Part shown: piece by piece, positions 1 through 8,976 of the stretch
Position numbering within the stretch: the first letter of the stretch is position 1
Layout: every line of letters starts with the position of its first letter
NCBI RefSeq assembly: GCF_000657795.2
Contig: NZ_JHEP02000001.1
Location: 310,001-374,000, forward strand
DNA from: Bordetella pseudohinzii
GTDB lineage: Bacteria; Pseudomonadota; Gammaproteobacteria; Burkholderiales; Burkholderiaceae_B
Length of the DNA: 64,000 bases
Direction: 5' to 3'
The notes under the pieces: model-generated
What the model was told of the DNA's origin: nothing
The model's input: the letters and a program-made list of their open reading frames with translations, nothing else
Database searches by the model: none
Position numbers and translations under genes: made by a program

Positions 1-3000
1 TGCGCCGCCTGGCTCGCCACACTCGCGCCCGCCGAGGCCTCGCGCGGCCTGTCCACGAAAGCATCGAACAGCGCCTGCGGCGGCTCGGGCGAAAAACCCT
101 CGTCCAGCCGGTCTCCCTGGCGCGGGTTGTCCGTGGGCTTGCCCATCACGGCCGTCCCCACCACCATGCCAAGCGCGTCAAAGACCACCTCCGCCTGGTT
201 GCGGTTGGGGTCGCTTAGCAACCGCGGCTGCAGCACGCGGTAATCATTGACCTGCACCGTGATACAGTTGTCCAGCGCATCGCGGCTCTCCACCCTCAAC
301 AGGTCATGCCGGTCGAAGTCCACTACGCTGCTCTGGCCGAATGGATCGCGATACCGGCGCGGCAGATAGAAGTGCGCACGCGCCTCGGCCAATTCCACAG
401 GCGCCGCCACCTCGGCCGGGTGAAGAAATGAGCGGCCTGACGGTATCCACCAATGCCCGTCTCCTTCCAGGTCGACGTAAGCGCCCTGATCCGCGCCCTG
501 CCCGCCGAGCACGCTGCTGCGGGCCGGCTCGGCCAACAGGCTCTCCGGAGGAAGGCCTGCCCGGGGCCGCTGAAAGACCTGGTCCAACAGCCCCGGCGTG
601 AAGGCCAGCTTATAGCTTTCGCCGGGCAAGGCCAGCGGCTGCAATTCGCCCAGCGGCAACAGGCCGTCCAGATCGTCGCGCCGATAGCGCGTGCGCTGCC
701 ATTCGGTGCGGCGGCGCCGCCGCTCGCCGGTCGCGAGAGCCTCGTACTGGACTTCGGGAGCATTGAAAATATGCCGATAACGCTGCCGCCCGCCAGACCC
801 GGGCGGGCCCGGCTGAACCAGATCCGACGCCTGGTAACGACGCATCGCCAGGCCTGGATCGGCGGCGGGAGCGATGGGCGGGCCGGAAGCCGCATAACCC
901 GTCAACTCAAAAGTCATGGATTCGCAAGGCAGCGGGGTTCGATAGGCATCATCGCGCTCTATCGCCTCCCCGCCTCCCGCCGCATCCCGCGTGTACCGGT
1001 TTTCCGTATAAGTCAGCAGTGTCGTGGTCTGCCTGGCCTGGTCCGCCTCGTCGAGCCCGGCCAAGCCGGGGTTGGGCCGCCATTGCATGACGCCGCCCGG
1101 CTCGCGCAGCCCAATCTGCCGCCTGCGCCCATAAGCGATGGCCGCCTGCTTGAGCACATTGCCGAAGTCATCCACCTCCAGGGTCAAGACGTGCTGGACG
1201 CGCGGATCGGCGGGGTTGCGCTCATAGTGGTAGGTGATGGCTTCTCGCGCATGAGCCAGAAAGACGGCGTGGCGGTTGTCGCCGCGAGGCTGCAGCCGGC
1301 GCAGCGTGAGATTCTGCTCCGCCACGGAGTAAGGGATGCCGGAGGGGTGGTCCGCGCTTTGGCCCACGCCGTCGAGCGCGTAGACCTCTTTGCGCAGCAT
1401 CGAGCCCCTGAGCGCGCGGCAGGCCTCGCGCGCCTCCGCCAGCGAAAGGCCCGGCGGAAGCGCGGTGTCATCGAGCAACAAAGGCCTTGCCGCTTCGACG
1501 CTCAGCCCGGGCTCGCGGAAATACTCCTCCTCGAAATGGCGCGAGACGCGCCGGCCGCCGAGGTGGGCGCCCGTGTGGAACCAGGTCTTGGTGTACACCG
1601 GCGGCACATGCGAAGCGGCATCGATATTCGCCATGGGAGACGTCCCGGCGGCAAGCGTGGCGTAGGCCTCCGTGTCCCACTGCTCCACCATGCCAAAGCC
1701 GCCAAACTCGCGCTCCTCGTCGTCAAAATAGCCATGATGGTAGGCGTAGCGGCTGACAAAACGGTTGCGCCCGATATGGTCGCGGGTTTCGACGCGCTCG
1801 ACCACGTGCACCGGAAAAGGCAGGCGCGTGATCCAGGGCTTGCCATCGCGCCTATCCTGCAGGTAGAACTTGGTCGACGGCGCGTAATCGATGCGCGTTT
1901 CAGCGCCCAGATTATTGACGACCCCGACCAGCAGATGCGGCTTGCGGCCGCCCATCAGGTTCACATAGCGCATCGCCCGCCGCGCATCCCCCGGCAGGGC
2001 CGATGACCAGACCAGGCAGGCCGTGCCATTGCCCAGCAGGTCAATGGGGACGATGCTCGCCAGATCGTCCAGCCGCGGAAACAGCTTCAATATCCGCGGC
2101 GGGCTCCAGGCATTGCCCGACTGGTTGAAGTACAGGCGCACCCCATCGCGATGCAGGTAAATGATGTCGGTGGTTCCGCTGCCGTCGATGTCGGCGAGGC
2201 GGATGCGCCTATGCTCGAATTGATCGGGGCTGTCGAACCAGGGCGCATGGTCCATCGTCACCTTGGCGCCGAAACGGCCATAGCCCAGGTTGGGCCAATA
2301 GCAGACTTCGCCATTGCGCAAGCGCACGATGTCGGTCAGGCCGTCGCCCGAAAGATCCGCCAGATAGATGGACTGTGCGCCATCGGCGAAAACAATGCGC
2401 GGTCCCTTCTCCTCATCGATCGCCTGGGCCACGCGGCGGGCCGGTCCGAAACCCTCTTCGGCCAGCGAGGCATGCCAGACCAGGGCTTCGTCTTCCGTGA
2501 TGAGCACGTCGGCGCAGCCATCGCCGTCCAGGTCGATGAATTTGAGATTGGGGTCGCCCAGGTCGCGATGCAGGCCGCAAGTGAAGGGCCGGAAAGGCTG
2601 CCAGCCATCGGCCTCGTCGTGTTCGTACAGACCGGGCGCGGGCCCCTCCATCACCACCACCGCCGGCCGTCCCTTGCCGGCAAGATCCATGACCTGCGCC
2701 GCGGCGCCCGGCGCGAGCCCGGGCCTGAGCGCCACCGTCTCCTGTGGAGCGAACATCGCCCGCGCCGCATCGCCGGGCAAGCGAACCGCAATCGGACTCC
2801 AATTACGCTTGTAGTACCAGGCGCCGGCCCGCTCGGCCAGAATGCCGGGGAGACCCTCGCCATGCAGATCAATCCAACGGTACATCGCGCCATCCAGGCC
2901 AACTGGCAGGTTCTCCAGGCTTGACGGATCGATTTCCTCCACGGCATCCTGCACCACGGCCTCGGTGTAAGCGAACTCCACCGGCGGCAGACTGCGCCGG

Positions 3001-4244
3001 GTGATCACCGCCCCATCCTGCCGCCACCCCGTCTGCCCCACCCGCCTGAGAAAAGCGTAGGCAGGCCGGCGGGCAAGCCCGGAATCATCGTCATAGCTGA
3101 ACTCGGTGCTGCGCACCACGCCCTCATAACCGGGCTGCGCCGGACGGTCCGCGACGGCCGGCTGGTCGGGAATATGGTGCAACATGAGCACTCGCTCGCA
3201 GCGGCGGCAAGTGCGTACCTCAAAGCCCGACCGGTAGCTGGAAAACGCATCGGGGCGATACAACCAGGGCTGCTCGGCTTGCCCCATGGGATTGCTTTCG
3301 TCCAGCTCCCCATAATCGAAACGCAGCTCGAACAGCCAGTCGTTGTCCGAGGGCGGATGGGGCAGATCGCTCAAGAAGCGCGGACGGCCGCCCTGGGCAT
3401 CAAGCAGCGGCCTGACGTTGCCATACAGTACCCGGTGCAGATAGCGCTGGGCGCTGCGCCGCGGGTCGGAGGCCGGGCCGCGGTTACGCTGATGAGGTTG
3501 CCTGAAGGGATCGGCCTGGCCCGGCTGCTCCTGATAGACGCCATCCTCTTTTTTGTAGAGATAGCGAATCCCATTGCCCCTGTCATCGCGCGACTCGCAG
3601 ATCAGCCACGAGAAAATACGGCTGGCATCTTGCGGGTCGGCGATGCGCGAATCCGCGTCATAGCCGTAAAGCGTCAGGACATTGTCCTTGGAGATCGAAC
3701 GCCAATGCACATCGGCGGGCGAACCTATCCGCCTCCAGCGCTCGATGCGCGCGAACAGCCCTTCCACGCGAGGACGATAGCGCTCGATGACGAAGCCGGG
3801 CGCGGTCGTATCGTCGCGCAGGCGCGAGCCGTCCGCCCTGAGGACCGGCACAAGGTCTTCCGCGCCAAAAAGAATAAAAACATCGGAATCGATCGCGTCG
3901 CGATACTGCGGCAGACCTTTGTCGGTCTTGCGCGTGACCGACGGCAAGGACAGCCGCCAGCCCAGGCCAAACGGGCCATTGCCCGCCGCCGAATCATAGG
4001 AGAGCGAGAGTTGCGGCCCAAAACCGTCCCGCCCCGGGCTGGCGGCGATGGGCAGCGACATCGAGCCCGCGCCCGTGACGGGATGGGCGGCGAACTTCTC
4101 GCCCATGCCTCGGATGGCGCCGCCTCCCTTGGGCAACTGGATCGTCGAAGCATCCGCTCCGAAAGCGGACAAGGGCGCTCGCACGGTCGCGTCTTGATCG
4201 GCCGCCGCTATCGCTGAATCTGTGGACTGCGTAGTACTGACCAC
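1..4244 (-). CDS. Insecticidal Tc toxin B component (TcdB/TcaC-like, SpvB domain), 3' end outside the window
   Basis: An open minus-strand frame runs from a GTG at 4244 past the left edge (about 1414 codons). The N-terminus carries the SpvB/TcaC signature LPKGGGAIRGMGEKF, then GFGPQLSLSYDSAAGNGPFG-GW. FG-GAP/beta-propeller motifs follow in the middle (ADIDGSGTTDIIYL, DGDGCADVLI, CYWPNLGYGRFG), then the TcdB mid-region (ERVETRDHIGRNRFVSRYAYHHG, split here as RFVSRYAYHHG, and REFGGFGMVEQWDTE). Known TcB proteins are about 1480 residues, so roughly the last 300 are missing, unless this is a TcB-TcC fusion. TcB and TcC together form the hollow cocoon that encloses the toxic C-terminus. The start is chosen on a GGGGGG stretch 5 nt upstream of the GTG; a TTG at 4250 is possible. 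The family call is firm, the start less so. Confidence 0.9.
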   Translation of the reverse strand, partial: MVSTTQSTDSAIAAADQDATVRAPLSAFGADASTIQLPKGGGAIRGMGEKFAAHPVTGAGSMSLPIAASPGRDGFGPQLSLSYDSAAGNGPFGLGWRLSLPSVTRKTDKGLPQYRDAIDSDVFILFGAEDLVPVLRADGSRLRDDTTAPGFVIERYRPRVEGLFARIERWRRIGSPADVHWRSISKDNVLTLYGYDADSRIADPQDASRIFSWLICESRDDRGNGIRYLYKKEDGVYQEQPGQADPFRQPHQRNRGPASDPRRSAQRYLHRVLYGNVRPLLDAQGGRPRFLSDLPHPPSDNDWLFELRFDYGELDESNPMGQAEQPWLYRPDAFSSYRSGFEVRTCRRCERVLMLHHIPDQPAVADRPAQPGYEGVVRSTEFSYDDDSGLARRPAYAFLRRVGQTGWRQDGAVITRRSLPPVEFAYTEAVVQDAVEEIDPSSLENLPVGLDGAMYRWIDLHGEGLPGILAERAGAWYYKRNWSPIAVRLPGDAARAMFAPQETVALRPGLAPGAAAQVMDLAGKGRPAVVVMEGPAPGLYEHDEADGWQPFRPFTCGLHRDLGDPNLKFIDLDGDGCADVLITEDEALVWHASLAEEGFGPARRVAQAIDEEKGPRIVFADGAQSIYLADLSGDGLTDIVRLRNGEVCYWPNLGYGRFGAKVTMDHAPWFDSPDQFEHRRIRLADIDGSGTTDIIYLHRDGVRLYFNQSGNAWSPPRILKLFPRLDDLASIVPIDLLGNGTACLVWSSALPGDARRAMRYVNLMGGRKPHLLVGVVNNLGAETRIDYAPSTKFYLQDRRDGKPWITRLPFPVHVVERVETRDHIGRNRFVSRYAYHHGYFDDEEREFGGFGMVEQWDTEAYATLAAGTSPMANIDAASHVPPVYTKTWFHTGAHLGGRRVSRHFEEEYFREPGLSVEAARPLLLDDTALPPGLSLAEAREACRALRGSMLRKEVYALDGVGQSADHPSGIPYSVAEQNLTLRRLQPRGDNRHAVFLAHAREAITYHYERNPADPRVQHVLTLEVDDFGNVLKQAAIAYGRRRQIGLREPGGVMQWRPNPGLAGLDEADQARQTTTLLTYTENRYTRDAAGGGEAIERDDAYRTPLPCESMTFELTGYAASGPPIAPAADPGLAMRRYQASDLVQPGPPGSGGRQRYRHIFNAPEVQYEALATGERRRRRTEWQRTRYRRDDLDGLLPLGELQPLALPGESYKLAFTPGLLDQVFQRPRAGLPPESLLAEPARSSVLGGQGADQGAYVDLEGDGHWWIPSGRSFLHPAEVAAPVELAEARAHFYLPRRYRDPFGQSSVVDFDRHDLLRVESRDALDNCITVQVNDYRVLQPRLLSDPNRNQAEVVFDALGMVVGTAVMGKPTDNPRQGDRLDEGFSPEPPQALFDAFVDRPREASAGASVASQAA

Positions 4245-4645
4245 GGCCAAGCCCCCCGGCGCCGACCCGCGCGCAAGACGCACTTGCGCGCTACATACCG
4301 CACGGACTCCAGATAAACGCGCGCCACCGACCCGCGCGCCAAGGCCTCATCGGCGCATGGCTGGCGTTTGGCAAGAAAGCTCTTGTACTGTCAAAACCCG
4401 CCAAGGTCCAGATCCCGGGCCGTGGTCACGCGCGCCGCGACGATCTCCGGCGTATCTTCCGGCAAGGGGCCCGGCGCGCAAGCTCGGCTTGCCCGCAACT
4501 CGTGTGCGTTATTATCTAAACACTACTATTTGTGTTCACGAAGCAAGCGCCATCCTGCCCTGCTTCGGCCAGCCAAAAGGCATGCCGCGGGCCGCGATAC
4601 GAGTCGCCAATCATTCCGCCAATCACCCTTTCGCGCACAACCACA
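4245..4645. promoter_or_regulatory. Divergent intergenic region between the toxin gene and the secreted-protein gene
   Basis: These 401 bases separate two divergent starts and hold no convincing gene. A local AT-rich patch (about 4506-4540, TTATTATCTAAACACTACT) stands out in GC-rich surroundings and is the likeliest promoter position for one or both genes. No operator could be identified. Confidence 0.4.
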
Positions 4646-5530
4646 ATGACATTGAAGAAACTCGCGATATCCATGACGGCGGCCCTGGCCGTCTGCGGTC
4701 ACACAGCCCTCGCCTCGCCCGACCCGGCAACCGGGACGAACGCCGGCGTCTCCGGCGCCAGGCCCCTGCTGCCCATCCTCTGGACGGTCCTGAACGACTA
4801 CGGCGGCGAGCGCGTCCTGTTGGGCTCGATGATTGACCAGATCTGCGGCGCGGGCCTGCCGGAACTGGTTTCGGCGGACCAATACCGAGACAAAATCCAA
4901 CCCGCGGCGCGGGCCATGCTCAAGGGCAAACCGGGAGACAGCGAAGGCGTGCGCAAGCTGCTGGCCCCCGTGGCCAACCTCCTTAAACCCCAGCGAGAAC
5001 AGCCGCGCATTTGCGCCGCCAACCTCAGCGGCCCCTTCTCCACCACATGGACTGGCTGGCCGATCGAGGCCAAGGACCTCTGGGGCAAGGAGGCCGACGC
5101 CGAAATCCGCGCCACCATGCAGGCCTGGCTCAATGCCAGCGACCCCACCGTGGCCTATCTGGAGCGTGTCGCCCACGCCGTGACGGCGCGACGGGGGCTG
5201 GACGAAGCCGGCTATCGCGCCCTGATCGAACAAGAACTCATCAAAGCCGGGCCCGACTTCGTGCGCGCCTTGATGCGTCAAATACAAAGCACCCAAGCCC
5301 AGCCCCCCGCCTTCACCACCGACAGCACCGGCTTCAAGGGCATCCGCTTCCTGGCCACCTACAAAGGCCAGAAATACGACTTCCAGGGCACCTCCAGCGG
5401 CACTGTCATCTACAAAAACGGCAGCACCTACCTGGGCAACAACTACATCAACGGCAAGCAATATGTAATCGAAATCGCTCAGGACAAAGCCGCCGCCACG
5501 AGACGGCCCGGCGCGCCGGCAAGCCAATAA
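4646..5530 (+). CDS. Unrecognised secreted protein next to the Tc toxin gene
   Basis: A 294-residue protein with a clear Sec signal peptide: basic MTLKKL, a hydrophobic core, and likely cleavage after ALA around residue 23. The mature part is soluble and mostly helical in the middle. A C-terminal segment rich in Gly, Tyr and Asn (GTVIYKNGSTYLGNNY) could be a small beta-domain. Three cysteines remain after cleavage. The ATG at 4646 is chosen over an in-frame start at 4532 because only it gives a signal peptide directly at the N-terminus. It diverges from the Tc gene, so the pair could share regulation, but nothing shows a functional link. I do not recognise the family. Confidence 0.75.
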   Translation: MTLKKLAISMTAALAVCGHTALASPDPATGTNAGVSGARPLLPILWTVLNDYGGERVLLGSMIDQICGAGLPELVSADQYRDKIQPAARAMLKGKPGDSEGVRKLLAPVANLLKPQREQPRICAANLSGPFSTTWTGWPIEAKDLWGKEADAEIRATMQAWLNASDPTVAYLERVAHAVTARRGLDEAGYRALIEQELIKAGPDFVRALMRQIQSTQAQPPAFTTDSTGFKGIRFLATYKGQKYDFQGTSSGTVIYKNGSTYLGNNYINGKQYVIEIAQDKAAATRRPGAPASQ

Positions 5531-5834
5531 GAGCGGTCAGGTCGGACGAGAAATGACGCGGAGCGCCGCCTCGCTCATCCCATCAGGGCCTCCAGCTCCT
5601 TGGGCGCCAAACGCGACAAGCTCCGCCTGCCGTCCGGCCGCGCGCCTCCAGGATCAGCATCCAAACCTTATCGGTTCCGCCGGCATCTTGTCGCGCACCC
5701 GCTCAATCGCGGCGACATCATCGTCAGAGCCATGCGTTGTCCAAGTTCCGCCAGGGCATCGCCCATACGGATACGCTTTTTCAGTTTCACCGCACCTGGC
5801 TCATCTCATTGAGCGCGGCTCAAGCCGAAAACAA

Positions 5835-5860
5835 AAGAGCCCGCGGTTACGCGGGCTCTT
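5835..5860 (-). terminator. Rho-independent terminator, minus strand (probably that of guaA)
   Basis: A perfect 11-bp stem AAGAGCCCGCG / CGCGGGCTCTT with a 4-nt loop. On the minus strand it is followed by TTTTGTTTTC, a good U-tract; on the plus strand there is none. It lies 46 bp downstream, on the minus strand, of the guaA-like stop codon at 5906. The natural reading is that this is the original guaA terminator left in place when DNA inserted into the end of guaA. Confidence 0.85.
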
Positions 5861-5905
5861 AGATGCTTCAATGCATTTTGGTGCCAGTCCATGTCGGACG
5901 CGGGA

Positions 5906-5920
5906 TCATTCCCACTCGAT
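5906..5920 (-). repeat. Duplicated guaA 3' end: candidate island attachment site
   Basis: On the minus strand the 15 bases read ATC GAG TGG GAA TGA, i.e. Ile-Glu-Trp-Glu-stop, the conserved C-terminus of GMP synthase (GuaA). The codons immediately upstream (Gly-Leu-Leu-Ile) are not GuaA-like, and no guaA body is present. Genomic islands are known to integrate at the 3' end of guaA and restore the gene at one end, leaving a short copy at the other. This copy sits next to an intact terminator, so it is read as the distal att site, with the island extending to higher coordinates. Confidence 0.65.
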
Positions 5921-5980
5921 TATCAACAGGCCACGCAAGCCCGCGTGGTTAAAGGGACTGGCCGTGATCGACATGGGGTC

Positions 5981-6000
5981 TTACCGTCGCTTTTACCGTC
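5981..6000. repeat. Pair of TTACCGTC direct repeats near the att site
   Basis: TTACCGTC occurs at 5981-5988 and again at 5993-6000, 12 bp apart, about 60 bp inside the presumed island end. Short tandem repeats at this distance from a core site are typical of arm-type integrase binding sites. That role is inference from position; no integrase gene is in the window. Confidence 0.35.
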
Positions 6001-6152
6001 ATCCGACAGGAGCTTTTCTTGACGTGGACGACAGAGGTTTGAGGGGCAACGCCGACTTCATATGCCAATCGGGTCAATCATACCAGGCAACTTTGTTTGC
6101 ACGCCTTGAAAAGGTGAGCATGTCGCTGTACTGAACCGAACTCAGGCTGTTT

Positions 6153-7280
6153 CTAACTTGCCAACACGTACGCCTGTTCATGCGACCAACTCATCGCCAA
6201 GCGTGCCCCAGTATGCACCAGGCGTGGATCAAGGTTGACCGCCATTGCCTTGACGTCCTGCTGCCCGACCTTGCCGTGCACCAGCGCCCTGTCTCCAAAG
6301 TTCAGCACACTGCTTACGGTGAACACGCCCCTCTCCTGGGCAGCGTCCCGCAATGGAGCGAACTGAATAGCCTCCGGCCTCACCATGAGGTGCGCCTTGG
6401 TGCCTGCCGAGAGTTTGCTCGATATGGCCCGAACCGCCCCCAACAGTTCGCTATGAACGCGGCCTTCGGCCGGATCGTCGATCACGACGTCGAACAGGTT
6501 GCTGTCCCCGATGAAGGTGGCGACGAAGCGAGTCGCCGGCCGGTCATACACCGTCAGGGGCGCGTCGAACTGCTCGATCTTGCCCCGATTGAACACGGCT
6601 ATGCGGTCCGACATCGCCATCGCCTCGCTCTGGTCGTGCGTGACGAACAACGTAGTCATTCCCAACTCGGTATGCAGCCGCTTGATTTCCAGTTGCATCT
6701 GCTCGCGCAGGTTCTTGTCGAGCGCGCTCAGCGGTTCGTCCAGCAACAGGACGTCAGGCTCGAATACCAGCGCGCGCGCCAGAGCTACCCGCTGCTGTTG
6801 TCCGCCCGACATCTGTGTGGGCAGCTTTTCGAGATGCCCCGACAAGCCCACGCTGGCAAGCGCACGCTTCGCGCGGTCCATCGCGTCCTTGGCATTGAGC
6901 TTGCGCATACGCAGGGGAAATGCCACGTTTTCCTGGGCCGTCATGTGCGGAAACAACGCATAGTTCTGGAATACCACGCCGATATTGCGCTGGTGCACGG
7001 GCGCGCTCACCAGCGAGCGGCCGTTGATGCTGATGTCTCCTTCGCTGGGCGCCTCGAATCCGGCGATCATCGACAAGGTTGTCGTCTTGCCCGATCCGCT
7101 GGGCCCCAGCAAAGTGACGAACTCGCCCTTGCGTATCTGCAAGTCCACGCCGTCCACCGCGCGTCCTTGGCCATCGTAGCTTTTACATAGCCGGGACACG
7201 CACAAGTAGCTCGGCTGCGGCGTCATGCAGGATACATGCGCCCCCTGTACGGCCGGCGCGGCCATGGTAAATGCGGACAT
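6153..7280 (-). CDS. ABC transporter ATPase, PotA-type (last gene of the GntR-headed operon)
   Basis: A 375-residue ATP-binding subunit of a spermidine/putrescine-type importer. Visible motifs: Walker A GPSGSGKTT (about residues 59-67), Q-loop VFQNYALFPHMT, signature SGGQQQRVALARAL, Walker B VLLLDEPLSALD and H-loop TLFVTHDQSEA. A C-terminal TOBE-like region follows from about residue 280. The ATG at 7280 has a GGGG ribosome site 5 nt upstream. It lies 14 bp after the second permease gene, completing a binding protein/permease/permease/ATPase set. PotA similarity defines the subfamily, not the substrate; the hydrolase neighbours argue against plain polyamine uptake. Confidence 0.93.
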   Translation of the reverse strand: MSAFTMAAPAVQGAHVSCMTPQPSYLCVSRLCKSYDGQGRAVDGVDLQIRKGEFVTLLGPSGSGKTTTLSMIAGFEAPSEGDISINGRSLVSAPVHQRNIGVVFQNYALFPHMTAQENVAFPLRMRKLNAKDAMDRAKRALASVGLSGHLEKLPTQMSGGQQQRVALARALVFEPDVLLLDEPLSALDKNLREQMQLEIKRLHTELGMTTLFVTHDQSEAMAMSDRIAVFNRGKIEQFDAPLTVYDRPATRFVATFIGDSNLFDVVIDDPAEGRVHSELLGAVRAISSKLSAGTKAHLMVRPEAIQFAPLRDAAQERGVFTVSSVLNFGDRALVHGKVGQQDVKAMAVNLDPRLVHTGARLAMSWSHEQAYVLAS

Positions 7281-7294
7281 GATTCCCCCTTGGA

Positions 7295-8122
7295 TCAGCT
7301 ATAGGAATTCGAAGTATTCACGGGCCCCGCAGGCGCGGCCTCGCACTGGCGGTGGCGGCCGGATCGGTAGTGTTTGGACACCGCATAGAGAATGGTGAAT
7401 AGCAACACCGCCGCTAACAACAGCGTCGACACGACCGACATCACCGGATCCGATTCCATGCGCAGGCTTTCGAACATCTTTCTGGGAAGCGTGGGCACAT
7501 CGCGTCCAGAGATAAAAAGCGCGACCACCGCCTCATCGAAGGAATGTGCAAAGGCGAACAAGCCGGCCGCCAGAAAGCCTGGGCGCAATATCGGAAACGT
7601 GACCAGCCAGAAAGTCTTCATGGGCGTCGCGCCCAGGCTGCGGGCCGCGCGCTCGAGATTCACGTCGAAATTCTTGAGGTTGGCCTCCAGGATCAGGTAG
7701 GCGATAGGCACGCATAGACATGCATGGGCCAGAATCACGCCCAGGTATGTCTGGGTCAGTTTCAGATTTCCCAGGTAAAGGTAGTAGCCCAATGCCATCA
7801 CGATGTTCGGAACGATCAAGGGAAGAATCACCAATGCCCGTCCCAAGGCGCGTCCCCTGAAGGGGTAACGCACCAATGCAAACGTGGCGGGTACGACCAA
7901 CGACAACGTCAGCAGCGCCGTCGCCAGACCGATCAACAGACTGTTGGCGGTGGGCAGCAGCCATGCGTAGTCCGAAAAGTACGCCGCGTAGTGTTGCAGT
8001 CCATAGCCCGGCGGCGGGAAGATCAGCGACGCCGAGGTGCTGAAAGACACCGGCACCACGATCAGCAAGGGGGCCCCCACGAGCACGACCAGGGGAAAGG
8101 CCAGCCAGTACATCCATCTCAT
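7295..8122 (-). CDS. ABC transporter permease, PotC-type
   Basis: A 275-residue inner-membrane permease with about six hydrophobic segments and the EAA loop (NLERAARSLGATPMKTFWLV) that docks on the ATPase. The start ATG at 8122 overlaps the stop of the preceding permease gene as ATGA, which indicates translational coupling. A longer frame to 8158 exists but would overlap more and lacks a ribosome site. It pairs with the 280-residue permease as a heterodimer in a PotBC-like importer. The substrate is unknown. Confidence 0.92.
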   Translation of the reverse strand: MRWMYWLAFPLVVLVGAPLLIVVPVSFSTSASLIFPPPGYGLQHYAAYFSDYAWLLPTANSLLIGLATALLTLSLVVPATFALVRYPFRGRALGRALVILPLIVPNIVMALGYYLYLGNLKLTQTYLGVILAHACLCVPIAYLILEANLKNFDVNLERAARSLGATPMKTFWLVTFPILRPGFLAAGLFAFAHSFDEAVVALFISGRDVPTLPRKMFESLRMESDPVMSVVSTLLLAAVLLFTILYAVSKHYRSGRHRQCEAAPAGPVNTSNSYS

Positions 8123-8961
8123 TTCTTTGCTCCCTGGCTCTCGTGAGCGTCGAACCACCAGCTATAGATGCCGTAGAGCAGCAGCGTGACCAGGGTCAGC
8201 ACGACCGCCATCGTCGAGGCATCGCCAAAATTCCCCATCTCGTCCATTTGCTGTCCGATCACGCCCGCTATCATCTGCTCGCGCGGCGACCCCAGCAGGA
8301 CGGGAATGACGTAAAAGCCCAGGCAGATAATGAAGATCATGGTGCAGCCGTTGATCACGCCGGGCAGCGTCTGCGGAAAGAACACCTTGCAAAATGCCGT
8401 CCAAGGGCGGGCGCCCAAACTGCAGGCGGCGCGGACATATACCGGGTCGATCTTCTTCATGACCGAGTACAGCGTAATGGCCATTAGCGGAACCAGCACA
8501 TGAACCATGGCGAGCGTGGAACTCAAGCGCGTGAACAGCAGTTCTGGCGGCGAGGACCAGCCCAGCGCCCGCAGAGCTCCCAGCACCGGCCCGTTGTTGC
8601 CCAGCAGGATCATCCAAGCGTAGGTACGCACCAGAAAACTGGTCCAGTAGCTCAACGCGACCACCAAGAGCGCGATGTTGCCGTATCGACGCCGGGCGCC
8701 CGCCATGAAATAGGCCAGCGGATAGCCCGCCAACAGACAGCAAAGGGTCACGATGCCCGCCGTCGAGAACGTGACTCCCAGCACGCGCCAATAGAACGGA
8801 TCGGAGAAAAAGTTGCGGTAGTTTTCCAGGCCGGGCTCGGGGTCCGTGAAACTCAGCGCGAATACTTCCGCCAGCGGAAACAGGAAGAAAACGGCAAGGA
8901 AAACCAGCAGCGGGGCCAAGAGCAGATAGGGTAGCCGCCGGGCGGCAGAGTGAGAATCCAT
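8119..8961 (-). CDS. ABC transporter permease, PotB-type
   Basis: A 280-residue membrane protein starting with a hydrophobic segment (LPYLLLAPLLVFLAVFFLF). The cytoplasmic EAA-type loop is seen as RAACSLGARPWTAFCKVFF. The ATG at 8961 is preceded by GGAGGG and GGAG. It follows the first binding-protein gene by 15 bp and overlaps the next permease by 4 bp. It forms the transmembrane path together with the PotC-type partner. Confidence 0.92.
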   Translation of the reverse strand: MDSHSAARRLPYLLLAPLLVFLAVFFLFPLAEVFALSFTDPEPGLENYRNFFSDPFYWRVLGVTFSTAGIVTLCCLLAGYPLAYFMAGARRRYGNIALLVVALSYWTSFLVRTYAWMILLGNNGPVLGALRALGWSSPPELLFTRLSSTLAMVHVLVPLMAITLYSVMKKIDPVYVRAACSLGARPWTAFCKVFFPQTLPGVINGCTMIFIICLGFYVIPVLLGSPREQMIAGVIGQQMDEMGNFGDASTMAVVLTLVTLLLYGIYSWWFDAHESQGAKK

Positions 8962-8976
8962 GCTCCATACCCTCCT

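Larger units (their letters stand above)
5531..6152. other. Intergenic stretch holding a terminator and an island end
   Basis: This is a 622-base stretch without a supported gene. The left half (5550-5820) has open frames only by virtue of high GC. The middle contains a minus-strand terminator and a guaA-like 3' end, described separately. The right part (5921-6152) has a short pair of direct repeats and no coding signal. Confidence 0.6.

Noticed and set aside
453-2006. Long plus-strand open frame of about 517 codons
   Set aside because: It is antisense to the Tc toxin gene, whose minus-strand translation has clear family motifs through the whole region. The plus frame is open only because of high GC.
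3174-4217. Plus-strand frame of about 347 codons
   Set aside because: Antisense to the N-terminal SpvB domain of the Tc gene.
5553-6134. Plus-strand frame of about 193 codons across the guaA scar
   Set aside because: It runs through a perfect terminator and the att-like site, has no ribosome site, and shows no domain-like composition.
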